A stretch of DNA of 64,000 nt from Callaeas wilsoni (Eukaryota > Chordata > Aves > Passeriformes > Callaeidae). A model generated the notes under the pieces. It worked only from the letters and a program-made list of their open reading frames with translations. It did not search any database and had not been told where the DNA came from. The position numbers were made by a program, and so were the translations under genes. Shown one piece after another: positions 24,466 through 38,000 of the stretch. The stretch covers positions 124,001 to 188,000 of the forward strand of contig VWPU01004158.1 of assembly GCA_013398955.1 (NCBI GenBank), read 5' to 3'. Numbering within the stretch: position 1 is the first letter of the stretch; each line of letters begins with the position of its first letter.

Positions 24466-25010
24466 AAATTTTTTCATTTGATAATCATTCAAAATAATAC
24501 AGTTTTTCATACTTGTAACTCAAAAACATAATTAACAATGAGACAGCTCCCCAGTGAAATTTCTAAGCCCGGCATATTAATTTTATGGACCATATCTGCC
24601 AAGGCAGGGGGCAGCTGCAGGCCCAGACCACGTAGGCAGTTGCCTAAGGCAGCAAAAGAGACATGAAAATCACAGTGATAGCAGAGCAGGTCCCCCAGGC
24701 ACCACCTGGTCTGTTGAGATTATACAATCTTCTCAGCCTCAATAATAAGAAAATTTATCCCACTCCGTGGTTTTGTTTTCCCTCATCCTCCTGCTGATAG
24801 ATAAAGGAGGTCTAGAAAGATGCCAGCATGGAGCCAGAGAAGAACCGTTCTTCCTTTTATCTCCCTTCTCTCAGGCAGTCATGCTACATTGGGTCAGAAA
24901 GTCCAAGCAGGTGTTTGCAATTTTAACCTCATTAATTTTGAAACACTGCTGTGAAACCTTGAGTCTGCCCATGACAGAATCATTATATTATTACATAATT
25001 TCTGTATGAC
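24466..25010. other. Unassigned stretch with a GC-rich patch
   Basis: 545 bases between the CR1 fragment and the solo LTR. The first part is AT-rich. About 24600-24720 is G/C-rich (caggggg, cagctgcag, gttgcctaaggcagc) and looks repeat-like, but I cannot assign it to a family. It could be more of the CR1 5' region or an unrelated element. Confidence 0.45.
25006..25010 (+). repeat. Target-site duplication, left copy (atgac)
   Basis: Five bases directly before the LTR's TG, repeated exactly after its terminal ACA at 25579-25583. A 5-bp duplication fits an ERVL-like integrase. Confidence 0.85.
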
Positions 25011-25578
25011 TGTACTGGTTTGGGCTAAGATAGAGCTATTTTTCTTCATATTATGGAACTGTGTTTCTGGTCTGTGATGAAAACAACGTTGGTAACTCAG
25101 GAACGCTTCAGCCATTGTTGAGCAGTGCTTGCACAGCACCAAGATTTTTTCTGTTTCTCACACCTCCTCACCAGCACGTGGGCTGGGGGAATACACAAAG
25201 CTGGGAGGGAACACAGCCAGCTGACCCCAAATGACCAGAGGGATATTCCATGTTGTACCACATCATGCTCGGCAATAAAACCTGGGTGAAAGAAGAGGAA
25301 AGGGGAAACATTCTGAGATACAGTGTTTTCCCAAGTAACTATCATGTGTGATGTGGCTCTGCTTTCCTGGGTTTCGCTTAACACCTGCCTGCCTGGGGGA
25401 AGTGGTGAATCAATTCTTATTTTACTTTTCACGCATACTCAGCTTTTGCTTTACCTACTAAACTGTCTTTTACTCAATGCATAATTTTTCTCACTTTTAC
25501 TGTCCCAATTTTCTTCCCCATTCTTGGAAGGAATAAGTGGCTGAGTAGGGCTGAGCTGCTAACTGGGGTTATCCCACA
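25011..25578 (+). mobile_element. Solo ERVL-like LTR, complete, with TSD
   Basis: A 568-bp LTR begins TGTACTGGTTTGGGCTAAG and ends GGGGTTATCCCACA. It has the family blocks gagcagtgcttgcacagcac, gggatattcc (about 25241) and actaaactgtctttta (about 25457). At the usual TATA position it reads ggcaataaaacc (25271 on), a degraded box. No internal retroviral sequence adjoins it, so it is a solo LTR. Length and layout match the copy at 38315, though the two differ in the middle and seem to be different subfamilies. Confidence 0.93.
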
Positions 25579-25583
25579 ATGAC
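25579..25583 (+). repeat. Target-site duplication, right copy (atgac)
   Basis: Identical to 25006-25010; it fixes the LTR end at 25578. Confidence 0.85.
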
Positions 25584-28500
25584 CACGCAGAATTTAGGAC
25601 TGTAACTCCTGAACAGCAGTGGATTTGGTCATTCTGGTCATTCATTTGGTTATTGTTTGTGATCCTGGTAGCGTCACATTTTTACTAATATAAACAAGGC
25701 TTCAAATTGGCCTGGCAGGTTTTATTCCAACGTGTCTCAGGTTTCAGCACTGCATGCACGTGCAAAGTGAATTTACACTGGCTAGTTCCTGTTAGCCTTT
25801 CTCTCTTCCTCTCTCCCAATCTTCATAAGATCATTGTGAGTTGCACTAGGCAGCAGGACAGACAAAAAGAAACCAAGCACTGAAGCAGTTGGCATCCCAA
25901 ACCCTTATGAGCCCTGTGCATCCAGCCTCACAATCTAACAACTGAGAAAATCATGTGTTCCTGTAAATTCATTGGCTGTTAACTTCACAAGAGGTTTTCA
26001 CAGCTGATTTCTAAAAGCTTGAGCAAAGTTGCTGTGGGGAACCACAATGAATTGTTATTAGGATTTGAAAGTATAATTTCAAGTAACCTAGCAAGCAATT
26101 TCTGGTATTGAATTCCTTGAAATTTTCTCCAGAGGCGTAAGGAAAATTTTAATAAGACTGAATATATGCAAGAATTATACCAGTATTCCATTTGGAAAGT
26201 TCAAATTCTCAAGTGTCATTACTCTGAGGTCTGATTTTCATATCTGTTGTTTCACATGGGGATATTCTATATTCATATCCTTCTGAAAGTAAGTATTCAT
26301 AAAGACTTCTGAGGTCTGTACTTCGTATGTTTTGCCACCTCTGGATTTGTTTCAACCTTCTTTTCAATTGCCTCTTTAACAAAGTCATGAATACTTGTTG
26401 CTGGCAGAAAGGAGTCTCATTTTTCAACCCAGCTACATGGCCATCTGTGGTGTTTGCAGATTACTAGAATTTATTTTTACCCATCCAGGGAATTTCTAGA
26501 TGTTTCTGAATCAGAGAATTCCCACTTGTCAGCTCTCATTACTGTGTCCTTTCCTAAGTTGAATCTGATGTAGCAACAAAGCCAACAGCAGCTGTTTTAG
26601 TTTCAAGACGCTTTAAATAAGGGGAGAATGCATATATCTGGACATGACTCACTATGTGGCAGCTAATTTTTTAGAAAGATTTTACTTAAATTATTTTTCA
26701 TTTTATTGGTTATTGTTATTTAGTGATGGAAAAATTATTTTACTAAGAGATCAAATTTAGAACGATTTAGAAATTAATAAGGAAGGAGTGCTGTTTCATA
26801 CTATAGGAATTCTAGAGAAAACTAATTGTACAGTAATTACATTTCAAGGCAACTGCAGACTAGTACAGACTGTTAATATGGGAAAAGGCAGAAAGAAATT
26901 TCTTTTTTTTTTCCCAGAAAATCAAGATTGTAAATAGTAGCTTTTTCAAGCATGACTGCTGAATCCACACACAGTACTTCAATCAGATAAGGAGATTTAG
27001 GATAAACCAGCTCCATAGCATAGGACAAAGTAAAAATGTCTTCAAATTAGCTACCTTCAAGCTAGATAGAAGCAGTGGAACAGAGTAAATGTAGCACATC
27101 CCATGAACTGATTGTTTTTTCTGAGAGATTAACTATTTCTAACCTGAAGGTAAGCTGCTCCAAGGTACAGGCTGAGTGAGACTGGGATTGTCTGCACCAG
27201 GCCATGTACACATGCAACAGAAATAGCAAAGCAAACTTCCTTAAGTCTTCGCAGGTTTAAGTAATCTAACTTTTTGTTATGAAGGTAATTTTAGTCTTAG
27301 TCTATTGCTTTGTCAGTCATCATGAACTGCCCTTCTAAAGACAGGAATTTATAAGTTTCCGTTGCTTTCACCATTCTAATAGAGTTTCTAGGAGTTACAT
27401 AATCACTCTACAGATTTTTAATAACCCTTCTCAGAAACATTTCATTGACATGAAGGTTTTTGGGGACTTGCTAATTGCTTAGGATTACAGATAACCTCAT
27501 TATTTTAAGCACCTTCTCATCAACCCACAAATGGACTAGAAAAAAGATAATGAGGAATAGCACATTTGCTTTCTAAGGATTTTGTGTAGGCTCACAGACT
27601 TAATGAAACTTGTAGTAGAAAGTAATTTTCATTCATGAAGACAGTTAAAAATGAAGATTTTGATGAGCTCTATTGCAGATCTTCATTGTATAGCTTGAAA
27701 ATTTTCTTGTAACTTCACCTGCTAATACTATGTACAAATACATTCTTGCTTTTATGCATCTTGTTCCATGTAGTACAGAAAGGCAATTCCATCAGTCCTA
27801 AACAAGAGCAGTGTTTTGTAGAAAAGCAGTAATTTAGTTTGTGTTATATGTATATATGAGGATGGTAAAACACAGAATTACCTAATCTTCACTTCCTCCC
27901 TGAGAAGAGAGACTGAGGAAAGGCTGACATAGGAAACGCAGCAATATAACTGCATGATTTTAAAAGTATGCAAACTCCTCAGTGACTGAGGAGGAGAAAT
28001 CTACAGACCTACATATCAGCTCAGTTTAGGGAAGATCTGAAAAGAATTTTGGGGAGAAATCCATTACATTCCAACCCTAAAGCATTAATATAGTTTTCAA
28101 AGACGAGAGATCTGTGGAGAAGGAAAGACCTATGACTCAGAAACCAATAGCACATAAGATGTAATCTCTAATACATTGTATTATATATATTGGAATCAGT
28201 CAGTGTACACTGCAGCAGAAATCCAAGAACTGATCATCAAATGAGAGTCCAATTAGTAGACTTCTCCTTTGGCTTTGCCATTTATTTGGACTTGGAATCT
28301 CACATCAAAGAAGAATGTTGCATCCTCATTGCATTCATTTTTATTCAGATATCTGAGATTAGAGTATCAGAATGTGATAATTATAAGAATTACATTAGAA
28401 GCTTCTAACATGGGGTTCTGAATTTTCATCAACGACAAAACTTTCGTGCCAGCTTTGACTAAAAATTCAAGGTTTTGCTTATCATGATTTCTATACCTAA

Positions 28501-31284
28501 GTAACCCATTAGATGTCCCTAAAAACTACTTATAACACAGGTCACAATTTAAGTAAATTTTTATGGGGCCACTAGATGGTGCCACATAAATTGTTAAACG
28601 CCTTAGAAAACGAAGTTCTGGGGAAAATCAAAAGAACGAACAAGCAAACAAGAAGACATAATACTGCTTCATGAAATGGCAAGGCTGTATTTAGATATTA
28701 TTTTCCAGAGTCCCCATCCTGTCATTTCCCTCTACTACCTCAAATTGTTCTGTTCTTTCTTCTGTGTATTTGGTAGGAGTATATACACTTCAGAGGGATC
28801 ATCACAAGACTGTCAGCTCACTTTAGTGTATATGACGAATAGTCTTCTATTTTCTCACTCTAAATTTCTCAGCATTAATTTCAGTAATGCCTACAGATGT
28901 TTTTAGAAAGTAACAAGTTTTTAATGTATATTATTACTGTATAGTTGGCATGCCTTATCGTCAACAAAGTTTTCCTGATCAAGTCGGCCAACATTGGCTC
29001 CTGCACACTACTCAACAGTGTAAGGCAGCAAGACTCCTGGGGTTCAGATCCACTGGAGTTTTGCACTGGAGTAAGCTGAACTATCCTATGGGTTGTGTAG
29101 TGAGTGCTTTTAAGACAATAATCCTGGTGGATTATTTTCCTGGCCTCATAGGCAATTGTGAGAAAGTATAGGAAATCTACGGCATTTGAATGACACAATA
29201 TGTGCTCACATAAGGCAGCCTCATGCTACAGCTTACTGGGTTGTGTTAAGTTGGTTTATATGTTCCTTTCAGATCTGTCAGCGGGAACTCAGAACCCAAC
29301 TGCATTTGAAGAAAGGGATTACACTTGTGCACGGCACTTAATATAGCCCACAGTTCATTGTTATCTTGTAGAATGAAGGCGGAAGTTGCACATCGTGGCA
29401 ATACTCAAGGTATATTCAGAGTTAATTCTGCAGTGAATATAAATTTCTAGCTGTTTAGTTCAGTTTTCAAGTCGGCATTTCATTGTGTGGTAGCGTCTCT
29501 GAGACCTTTTGACACATGACAGAGTATCAGCTTGAGACTACTTGAGCAGTAGCTGTATGGGTTTAATTCTGATCTAATTTTAATTTTGAAAGTTTTGTTT
29601 ATTTTGTTCTATGTAAAATCTATATTTATACGCTTACTTAGGATTATGACTGGGGAAATCAGTGAAGCCATAAATGGAGGAAAGCAAAAGTGATCAGTCA
29701 GATAAATTGCTGAATATTGAAAAGGCCAAAGCAATAAAAAGTAACATTATAATTCATAGAGAATGTGAGGCATTAAAAAGTCGTGCAGGTTCAGATTTTG
29801 ACCAAGATTTATTGCAAACAAAAATCAAATAGAACCTGATTATTTTTTCATTACAAATATGGTAGAAAAGATAATAAAATAGTATAAACTTACTGTATCC
29901 TAAAAGACTTCACAAAATCAGGCTGTTCTCTTGCTGTTCTCCATCAGATTCAGTTGAGGCTGATGTTTAACAGAAGACATTCTCTGTGCTATAGAAAAGT
30001 GATGAAGGATGTGATCATCTAGTACTGTGATTTCCAGCCCCATCCCAATACATCCTTATATGCCATAAGAACTGCTTTTTGTTGGATTATTTTGATTGAG
30101 GATTACAGGCAGATACATTTCTTCCCAATATTTCAGCAATTGCCAACTTAATTGCCAACTTAAGCATATCATTTGCACATTAATTCAGTTAGTTATATTG
30201 AAGTAATAGAATAAAGTTCTGTTTCACTTAGTGAAGTACAAATAGGCAGAACAAGGTAAGCCTTGACTGGAAGGCCTTACTGTTTCATTTCTATTTGAAA
30301 TAATAGCATTTTACTGCAGAAAAATAGGCCACAGCATCAGATTATATTCTCCCAGCAGATATATCTAGGTGCAAATTTAGATATTTTGCCTTAGGGACGA
30401 GACGAGACAGTAAATAATGAAGTAAGGGGATATTTTCAGGAGATAAATGTACTCATAGCCCTCATCTAGATGAAATATAGAGAAGCTGCACCTTTGCCAG
30501 TGAATCGTAGGACTATAGACATAAAAGTCACACCAGGAGCTCAGAGTCTCCATTCTCTGGTTTATAAATATATGATTGGGCATTTTCATTAAATATAGGC
30601 GACAATAAGTTGGAGCTTAAAAGTATAGACGAGGAAGATATATTTGCTGAAGCAGATAAATAGCTGTCAAGTGAAAGCTGTGAAGGATTGTATCGACAAT
30701 AATTCAGGTACTGTTAATGACAGAAGGCAAAACGGAAATGGTCCTACATACCTAAACTAGAGAACCAGAGCATTAAAACTACACAAGCAGATATAAAATT
30801 ACTTGGTATATGTTTAAGTCATCAGAGTTATTCCTCTTCTTTAACGTCTACTCTATCACCAATGGCAGTGAGGCATTGGCCATGCTATTCAAACCTTGAA
30901 GTGGCTATTAGTGCAAATACATTTGTCCAAACATGTTAAAAATTCTCCTTTCCAAAGCTATCTTTCAGCTTAACTAGCTGTCCCATTATGTCATTTCTCA
31001 TCAGGAATGTGAACTAAATGGACAAACGTCAGTCACTTAGAAAGGACCTTCAGCCTCTGATGCTTGACTGCTGTTCGTTCATTACCAGTGCTATTTAGTA
31101 AGTATTAAGAGTATGAAGAAAGCAATCCTTTAATACACATAAGCTAAATGTTTATATTTGTTTATAATTCAAAAATTTGAGGACACACAGAAAGGGAGTG
31201 CCAGTTCTTTTACTAATAAACCAAACCCCAGATTTGTTTTCAGTTGCAGAATCTCTTCGACTCCCCTTTAGACAGTTTTAGGAA
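25584..31284. other. AT-rich stretch, no gene recognised
   Basis: About 5.7 kb with no supported gene or clear repeat. Two consecutive minus-strand frames at 26209-26427 and 25985-26191 have no recognisable domain. A perfect 12-bp tandem duplication of aattgccaactt lies at 30138-30161. A CTCF-like word lies at 28569-28582. Confidence 0.5.
28569..28582 (+). promoter_or_regulatory. Possible CTCF-binding core
   Basis: CCACTAGATGGTGC fits the CTCF core CCASYAGRKGGCRS at 13 of 14 positions by eye; only one T replaces a C. It lies in otherwise AT-rich DNA. This is the best non-repeat CTCF-like word I noticed, but occupancy cannot be judged from sequence. Confidence 0.35.
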
Positions 31285-31640
31285 CACTGCAGCTGCTCCC
31301 CTCAGCCTCTTCCTTAAAAGCTCAAGAAATCCAGCACCTTCAGCTCCTTGTCAAAGAGCATGTTTTGCATCCTCTCTTGTCATCTTGGTGGCCCTCCAGA
31401 GGTCTTCTCCACCTGGTCTGTATCTTAGTTCTGAGGCCTCAGCCTGGGCTGGGTACACCAGAAGTGGCCTCCTGGGTACCAAGCAGGCAGCAGTGAGCAG
31501 CCACTTCCCTGGTCTGTTGGCTGTGATCCCTCTCTGTGCCTGGCACACAGACAGGCCTGTCGCCACAAGAGCGCACTGCTGGCTCACATTCAGCAAAATC
31601 AGCAAAATTATCCACTGACGTCCCCCCAGCTGGCTCAGAG
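31285..31640 (-). mobile_element. CR1 LINE fragment, antisense
   Basis: The complement of the CR1 ORF2 C-terminal region. Recognisable blocks are catcttggtggccctcc (about 31380), gcctgggctgggtac, and cgcactgctggctcac (about 31571) followed by ccactgacgtccccccag. It is heavily diverged and lacks the 3' terminus. It covers the same part of the element as its neighbour at 31951, so the two are separate insertions. A long plus-strand frame across it is a shadow. Confidence 0.82.
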
Positions 31641-31950
31641 GTGTAACTTCAAACAAGTAGATAACTTTCAAGGGATTTGGCCAGACCTTTCTTCACTGTA
31701 GCTTCTAATGTAGCTGTCAAGTTTTGGCTACCAATTTGTGTGCCAGTGACTCTTTAGATTCCATGCACAGAGCAGGAGCTGTAAATAAAGCCTGGTAAGT
31801 AATGTGCAGGAGAGACCCCCTGGAGCAGGCATATTTTAGTTTTGGAAAAGCAAAAATATTATTAGGCATCCAACTTTTTAAAAGTGATTTTAGGGTGGTC
31901 TTGACATTTCTTGATGTTTTAGATACTTTTTGCATATAGGGTCAGAAATT
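31641..31950. other. Spacer between two CR1 fragments
   Basis: 310 bases without a recognisable gene or repeat. It contains no clear terminus for either neighbouring element. Confidence 0.5.
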
Positions 31951-32345
31951 TCACAGAATCACAGAGTACAGTGAGTGACTTCAGCTGCTCCCCATACCTC
32001 GACACCCTTCACCATCTTTGTTGCTTTCCTTTGGATGCTCTCTTTTAGCTTAATATCTTTCTTATATTGTAGTGCCCAAAAATGCACACAGACCTCAAGC
32101 TGAGGCCGCCCCAGTGCAGAGCAGAGCAGGACAATCCCCTCCCATGCCTGGCTGGCGATGCTGTCCCTGATTCTCCCCAGGACAAGGTTGGCTCTCCTGG
32201 CTGCCAGGGCACTGCTGACCCATGTTCATCTTGCCATCGACCAGGACCCCCAGGGCCCTTTCCGTGGCACTGATTTTGTCTGGTTGGCTCTCAAGGGCCT
32301 CCAGGTCTTGATGGGCCTTGGGGCCTCTGCTTGGGTGTCCCTGAG
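31951..32345 (-). mobile_element. CR1 LINE, antisense, with 3' terminus
   Basis: It starts with the reversed CR1 3' terminus tcacagaatcacagag and then jumps, through an internal deletion of most of the 3' region, to tttgttgctttcctttggat. The ORF2 tail follows (gtgcccaaaaatgcacacag; ctgagg; ggctctcctggctgccag; cgaccaggacccccagg). The right boundary is vague, since GC-rich sequence of uncertain identity continues to about 32430. Confidence 0.88.
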
Positions 32346-34422
32346 CTCAGGAACCCCCTCTACAGCTCGATCCAACCCTCAGCCCTGGACTTACCTCAGT
32401 CACCGCTGCTGCCACTGCCACCTCACCAACTTCTTGATTTTCTGGCTAGCCCTAGAGTATACTGTAGCTTAATAAAAACACTGATACCTTAGTAGTAGGC
32501 TAAAATCCAAGAGAAGTATCCTATGGCTGAAGCCTGAGGCAGCTGTCTTGGCTAGAAACCAAAGTTCTCCATTTTCTCAGGGCCTTCTATTCATGGTCTT
32601 ACAAAGTGCCTTTTTAGAAAATCAGTCCAAAACACAGAGAAAAAAATTGAGCTGAACAGATTTTCACTTAACCAGAGGTTATAAAAATTGTTAAAATAGT
32701 TATTAAAATTTAAAGCTATGTATTGAGAAAGTGAAGGTCCTCTTTAAATGCCCAGTCTACTGAAATGTTCCAAATACTTGGATTTGTTACAAGTTATTCT
32801 CATTGCAAACCAGCTGGTAGCTGCAGGATACTGTCCTGTGGGAGGTGACCTCTGAGTGAGAGTTAAATTTTAAGCCTGGATAGGGCCATCGAGGTTCAGC
32901 CATGTGTGAAAGGATTGCACAAACAAAACCTCTTACACAAACAAAACATCCAACTTGGTCTCCTATATTCACTGCCAGTCATGTCTATGATTTTATTTTT
33001 TTTCAGAGAATCCAAGCATGTTTCACAAATTTTCATCCTGCTGGCAATAATGTGCCAGCTCTTTTTAGGACAAATACATTATTTTGATTAGCCTGATGCC
33101 GTTCTAGAAATGCTGCTTTCTCCTGAGGCATGATGCAGTTTTGTTTATCTCAAGTGTTAAAAATGCTTGAGTGACCTTTGGCCCCTTCAAAGCCCTGGCT
33201 TTATGGCATCTTACTGAGCTTCACTGGAAAATTTAGGGAGTCAGAAAAGTATGTCTCAGGCTACCATCTTCACACTTGTTACCTTCTCACTCTGAGCTGT
33301 CTGTTCCCCATCCAGTCTTAGGTGTTTTCCAACAGCTGACAATGGAAATATGCCCTTTTTTTTTCTTTCATATGAAGTTATTCTTAGATTACTCTGGATA
33401 ATTTGTCAAGTATTTATGTGCATTTTACTCTTGATCTTTATCATACAATCAGCTAGACCAAAACCATCATTGTGGGTTTATTTCTAAATTATCTCAGGAA
33501 TTTAAACTGCTTTAAAATTGCTACTTCCCAGACTATTATCTATTTACCTTGTACATAAACAGAAGTGAAAAAACATTTCTGCATTTTGATATTATGTTTT
33601 ACCTAAAATTTCAATAGTACTGAACAGTTTGTTTTGATGCCCAAGACCTCAAAATATCTCTATGTAACAGTATGCAAACAATCTTGATAAGCAAGTTACT
33701 TCAGTCTGAACTCCCCTTATTTACCATCTCCAATGCAGAACACCTTCCTAGTCTTTTCTGTTGAACTTCTCTCATGTATGGTCTCTTATATTCTACACAG
33801 CCTTCTCTAACCTGAAAACTTCACGTCTCTTGTAGTTTTATTATCCAAACAGGTCTATGTTAGAGATTTCTCCTCAGTTATTGCAAATGAGAAGCATATG
33901 CAAAACATTTCCCATAGGTGTTTGAAGAAAATATTAAAACAAAAGCCTACAAACTCAAATCTAGTTGTATTTAGTTCTATGCATCTCCCATTCCCAGCCT
34001 TGATTAAGACAATTTCCTGCAGAAGAGATGACACAAGATGATCCAGGAAGCAAAATCTGACATCAAGAATGAGTAGTTTAGCAGTTTACCAGTGTGAGCT
34101 GGTACCAGAGCAGATATCCCGCCTCTTAGCATTAGTCTCTTGGGGATAAGTCTAGAATTTATAGGGTCTTGCATTGAGTGCTTCTCTACTGCTGATATTG
34201 TAAAGGTGTGAATATCAGTTTTAGGATTTTGATGAGAAACAAACAGTGGGACAAATATTCAGCACATGCATTCAGCAAAACTTTATTAGGAATGGGAGAA
34301 AGGAATGTGGGAGTAAGCAGGTTTGGGATTACTGTGGTTAAGGAGGATAAAGCCAGTGGAGTAAATTAAATCAATAGCTGAGATGATGACAGAGCTCAAA
34401 ACAGAGAGTAAGAATAACACTG

Positions 34423-34475
34423 TCACAAAATCAAGAACATTTACAGTCTGAATGGGCCCTCAAAGGCCATCACTG
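34423..34475 (-). mobile_element. Decayed CR1 3' terminus, antisense
   Basis: tcacaaaatcaagaacattt followed by tgaatgggccctcaaaggcc resembles the reversed CR1 end (tcacagaatcacagaat, then the ggaagggacct-aaaggccat block). It is short and diverged, so the assignment is tentative. Confidence 0.5.
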
Positions 34476-34758
34476 GGTGCTGAATCACTTTAGCCATGTG
34501 CATTCCTAGCAATGTCATGCTACCATCAAAATGTAGCATCAGCCTTCTAATTTAGTTATTTTGACAGCTGCTGTTATTGCAGCAGCTTGCACCTTAATTC
34601 AGACTGCAATCATATTGCACCACACTGTTGATTTTTAAGTCGCTAGAAAGCAAACAAACACTTCTGGTTGCTGTATTACTGTATTGCATATTCTTCTCAC
34701 ACTTTTGCTCCTTAGCATTCAAAGCTCTGCCATCTGCATATCACAACTACATCATAAC

Positions 34759-34772
34759 ACTGCAGAGGGCAC
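34759..34772 (+). promoter_or_regulatory. Possible CTCF-binding core
   Basis: ACTGCAGAGGGCAC fits CCASYAGRKGGCRS at 12 of 14 positions by eye, including the full AGAGGGCAC core. Candidate only. Confidence 0.28.
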
Positions 34773-35042
34773 TATTGGTGCATATGAGCAGCTGTTTAGC
34801 AAACCCACGATTTCATCTGCATGAAATTAGGGCAGGGGATGTCTGCAAGTACGTATTTATTCATTCACTACTGTCAGACCTATTTAGTCTATTGATGCTA
34901 AAGGCTTGGTGATGAAATCACGTCTGGCCAAACATCTTTAGACATAAAGAAAATAGAAACAAGATAAGATTCCAGTAGTCAGTTCAAAGTTCTTGTATAT
35001 TTAAAACTTATTTTAAAAAAGAGATGGCAAAAGGAATCTCCG

Positions 35043-35059
35043 CCCTCCCTCCCGCCCCC
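35043..35059 (-). other. G-quadruplex-forming motif
   Basis: The plus strand reads ccctccctcccgccccc, so the minus strand has four G runs (5, 3, 3, 3) separated by single-base loops. Single-base loops make this among the most stable kinds of quadruplex. It stands out because the surrounding DNA is AT-rich. The C strand could form an i-motif. Confidence 0.85.
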
Positions 35060-38000
35060 AAAACTCTTGCATTTAAGTGATCATTAAACAATTAGTTTTT
35101 AATCTCTGTGCATTTTCCTCTGGGATGTCTTAATTTTTAGATGCCATCATTTGTGTGCACCCATACATATTGAAATCATTATTTCAATATTTAAATGAGA
35201 GATCAGCTTTTAAAAATTTCACTTGTGGTTTAAATAGGTATACTAAACCACCATATAGAACACCCTTGATGCACTCTCTGATAGCCATTTAAAGAGAAGG
35301 TTTGCTCCTATTTCCAGATCTGTTCCTGAATAGTACTATGACTTTCGGCAAGTGAATACTTAGCTCGTGTACGACCGTAAATTGGGTGTGATTGCTATTA
35401 AAATGATTTAAATTCTTTGATGGAATGCTAATATTTTTAGGAAAATATTTTGGCATCTGTGGTTCTTGAAAGTTTTGCTCTTAACCTGATTTCTGTTGTG
35501 TTTAAGGTAGAGAGTTTGGATGGAAAATGGGGATTTGGGCTCTTTGGAATTCACTATTCAAGTAATTGGTCTCTTGGTTTTTTTGCAGAGCATAAGTAAG
35601 CAGCCAAAGCCACCACAAGTGTTCATCCTGAAGGCATTTTGCTGACAAGAGTTCTGTGCCATATCTGCTTTCTAAATGTCCAAAGAGAGCCTTTACCAAA
35701 GCTATGATAAAAAGAGTAGAAAAACCTTCCCAGTAGGAAAGAGTTCGAGGAAATATCTGTTCACACTAAGTCTAAAAAAGAGGATGATTTGATCAGAGGG
35801 GCCAAACATCTGGTACAGAATGTGTTCTCAGGCTAGTCTAGAAAGGTATGACTGGATCCAGAGACTGGAAGTTGAAAACAGGTATTTTCACAGTAAATTT
35901 ATTCATATTTTTAGAGATATGAACAACTAGCTGCTGGAAAGACATGCCAAGATGGCTTTTCTATCATTATATTCATGAATGTATTTATTTTTATCTCTGA
36001 AAGATATGCTCTTCTAAGGTTAGAAATTAATTCAGAGAGATTCTGTACTCCTCTACCAAGGTCAATCCTGTATAGATTCAGATCTAGACCTAGATCTGCC
36101 ATGTGATCCTAAAGCAGAGAGCACAAACTATTTTACAAGTCTATTACCAAGCTTCTCTTTGGCTTATGTAAGGCTTATTTTATACGATTGGCTCTTGACA
36201 GCCATTCATAAAACTTGCAACATTTGCTATCCAAGCTTCCAGCCACTGACATTATATCCTCTAGCATATCTGCTTACATTCTGCTGTTGTCCTACTTCCA
36301 GACACCATTCATCTTTGAGTGCACAGTTTCACTAGATGCATTAGTTGCTTGCCCTGCTGACATCTTCATTGAAAGCACTCAGATATTAAAAACAGCAGCT
36401 GCCATTTAAGCGAGATATCCATGTGATTTGGTATGTTAAAATACCGTAGGTCTCTCTAAATCTGCTAATCTTAAACACTGAGTAAGATTGCTTACTCACT
36501 GGCTGTTCATATTGCTTTTACTGGATTAGTGTAAACTATGTAAAAATTAGTTGGCTTGAAGGAAAATTAACTGGCAGCACTAAACATGCTATATTAACTA
36601 TTTTACAGTTCTACTGTTGAAGTGCCCAAGATGATCTTTTCATGAACATGAAATCCCCATAAATCAGCATATTCAAACAGGGGAGTGGACCCAGGTGTGC
36701 ATACCTGTTTCTGTGCCTTTCCTTCCCATTTTATCTCCCTTCCCCATCCCAGTGCCCAATGCCACGCCTATAAGACTATTACTCTAAAACTGGGGTGGCG
36801 GAGCTGATCTGGGTTAAAAGTAATTCAGCACAAGACCAGATAACTGAATGGTTTCTGCAGGCTGTAATTACACTGTACATTTATTATGCAGCTTCACAGA
36901 CAATTATTGTAGTGTTAAGGAATAAAACAGCATAAGGCTGAAAACAACTGTGAAGGGCAGTCAGAGTCTCTTTCGTGTAACTGCTCATGCTCAAAGAATT
37001 TGTGAAGTTCCTTGTTTTATGCTACCTTAGACATCATTGCCAGGTCTGGCCTCAGCATAAGATTTAGGAATAATACAGCTGAAATATTAGATATCTTCTT
37101 ACGAAAGTACCATGTCAATCAGCATTTTATACATGCAGACTGTAAGACTGTTATAATAATCTTGATTCCCTGAAAACTTCAATAAGTACTTCAATTTGAT
37201 ATAAAAAGGGCACATGCAACACTTTTTTATGAAGCATATACAAATCACTTTGAAGATACTATTTCACATTATATGTCACTGACTTAGTTTCGTTATTAAC
37301 TTCACTGGCAGTAGTATGAATATCACCACAGAAAAAAAAGTGCAAAGGTATATTACATTATATTTAATATAAAATATTACTTGTCTAAAGCCAAATTAGC
37401 TGTAAAGCAGAAGAAAATTATGCTTTTAACGCCATTAAATTGGATTTCTTTTTGAATAATATAGAAGGTAAATTGGAATTTTGTCAAGAAGGATCCTGAA
37501 TCACTGTGTTCTTTGTTGGAAGTCTTTATAATTTTCTTATACTTAACACTGTTGTGTTATAATTTTACTTGGCAAACCTTGCACTTTTTAAAAGTAGGTT
37601 AAGTATGAGTCATATTGTTATAACATGATTGTATCTCATTCCAGGCTAAGATGTTGAGTTTGCAGAACCCAAATGAAATTTATCTGGAAAGAAACATTAA
37701 GTCACTTGCTCTAATCTTTTAGATTTAAATTTTTTTTTAAGTACTGAAAAAAATTATTTTCAACACATGAAAAATATCTACAGAAAGGGTAGATTCAGGG
37801 AATAAATCACAGAGCTAGATCAAATGAGATCAGAATGGTTCTGTCTTTGTTGCACATAATTACAATGTGACCTTAAAGTCCATCTGCACAGTACTTTCCA
37901 TTGATTGCCTATGACTGAGCAATTCATCTCATTGCACCTCAGTTGTCTAGAAGTTAGGCATCTGTTTTAAGTTATTCATCTGGATTGTATTTCTCTCTTG

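Noticed and set aside
31244..31618. 124-codon plus-strand frame
   Set aside because: Antisense shadow of the CR1 fragment at 31285-31640.
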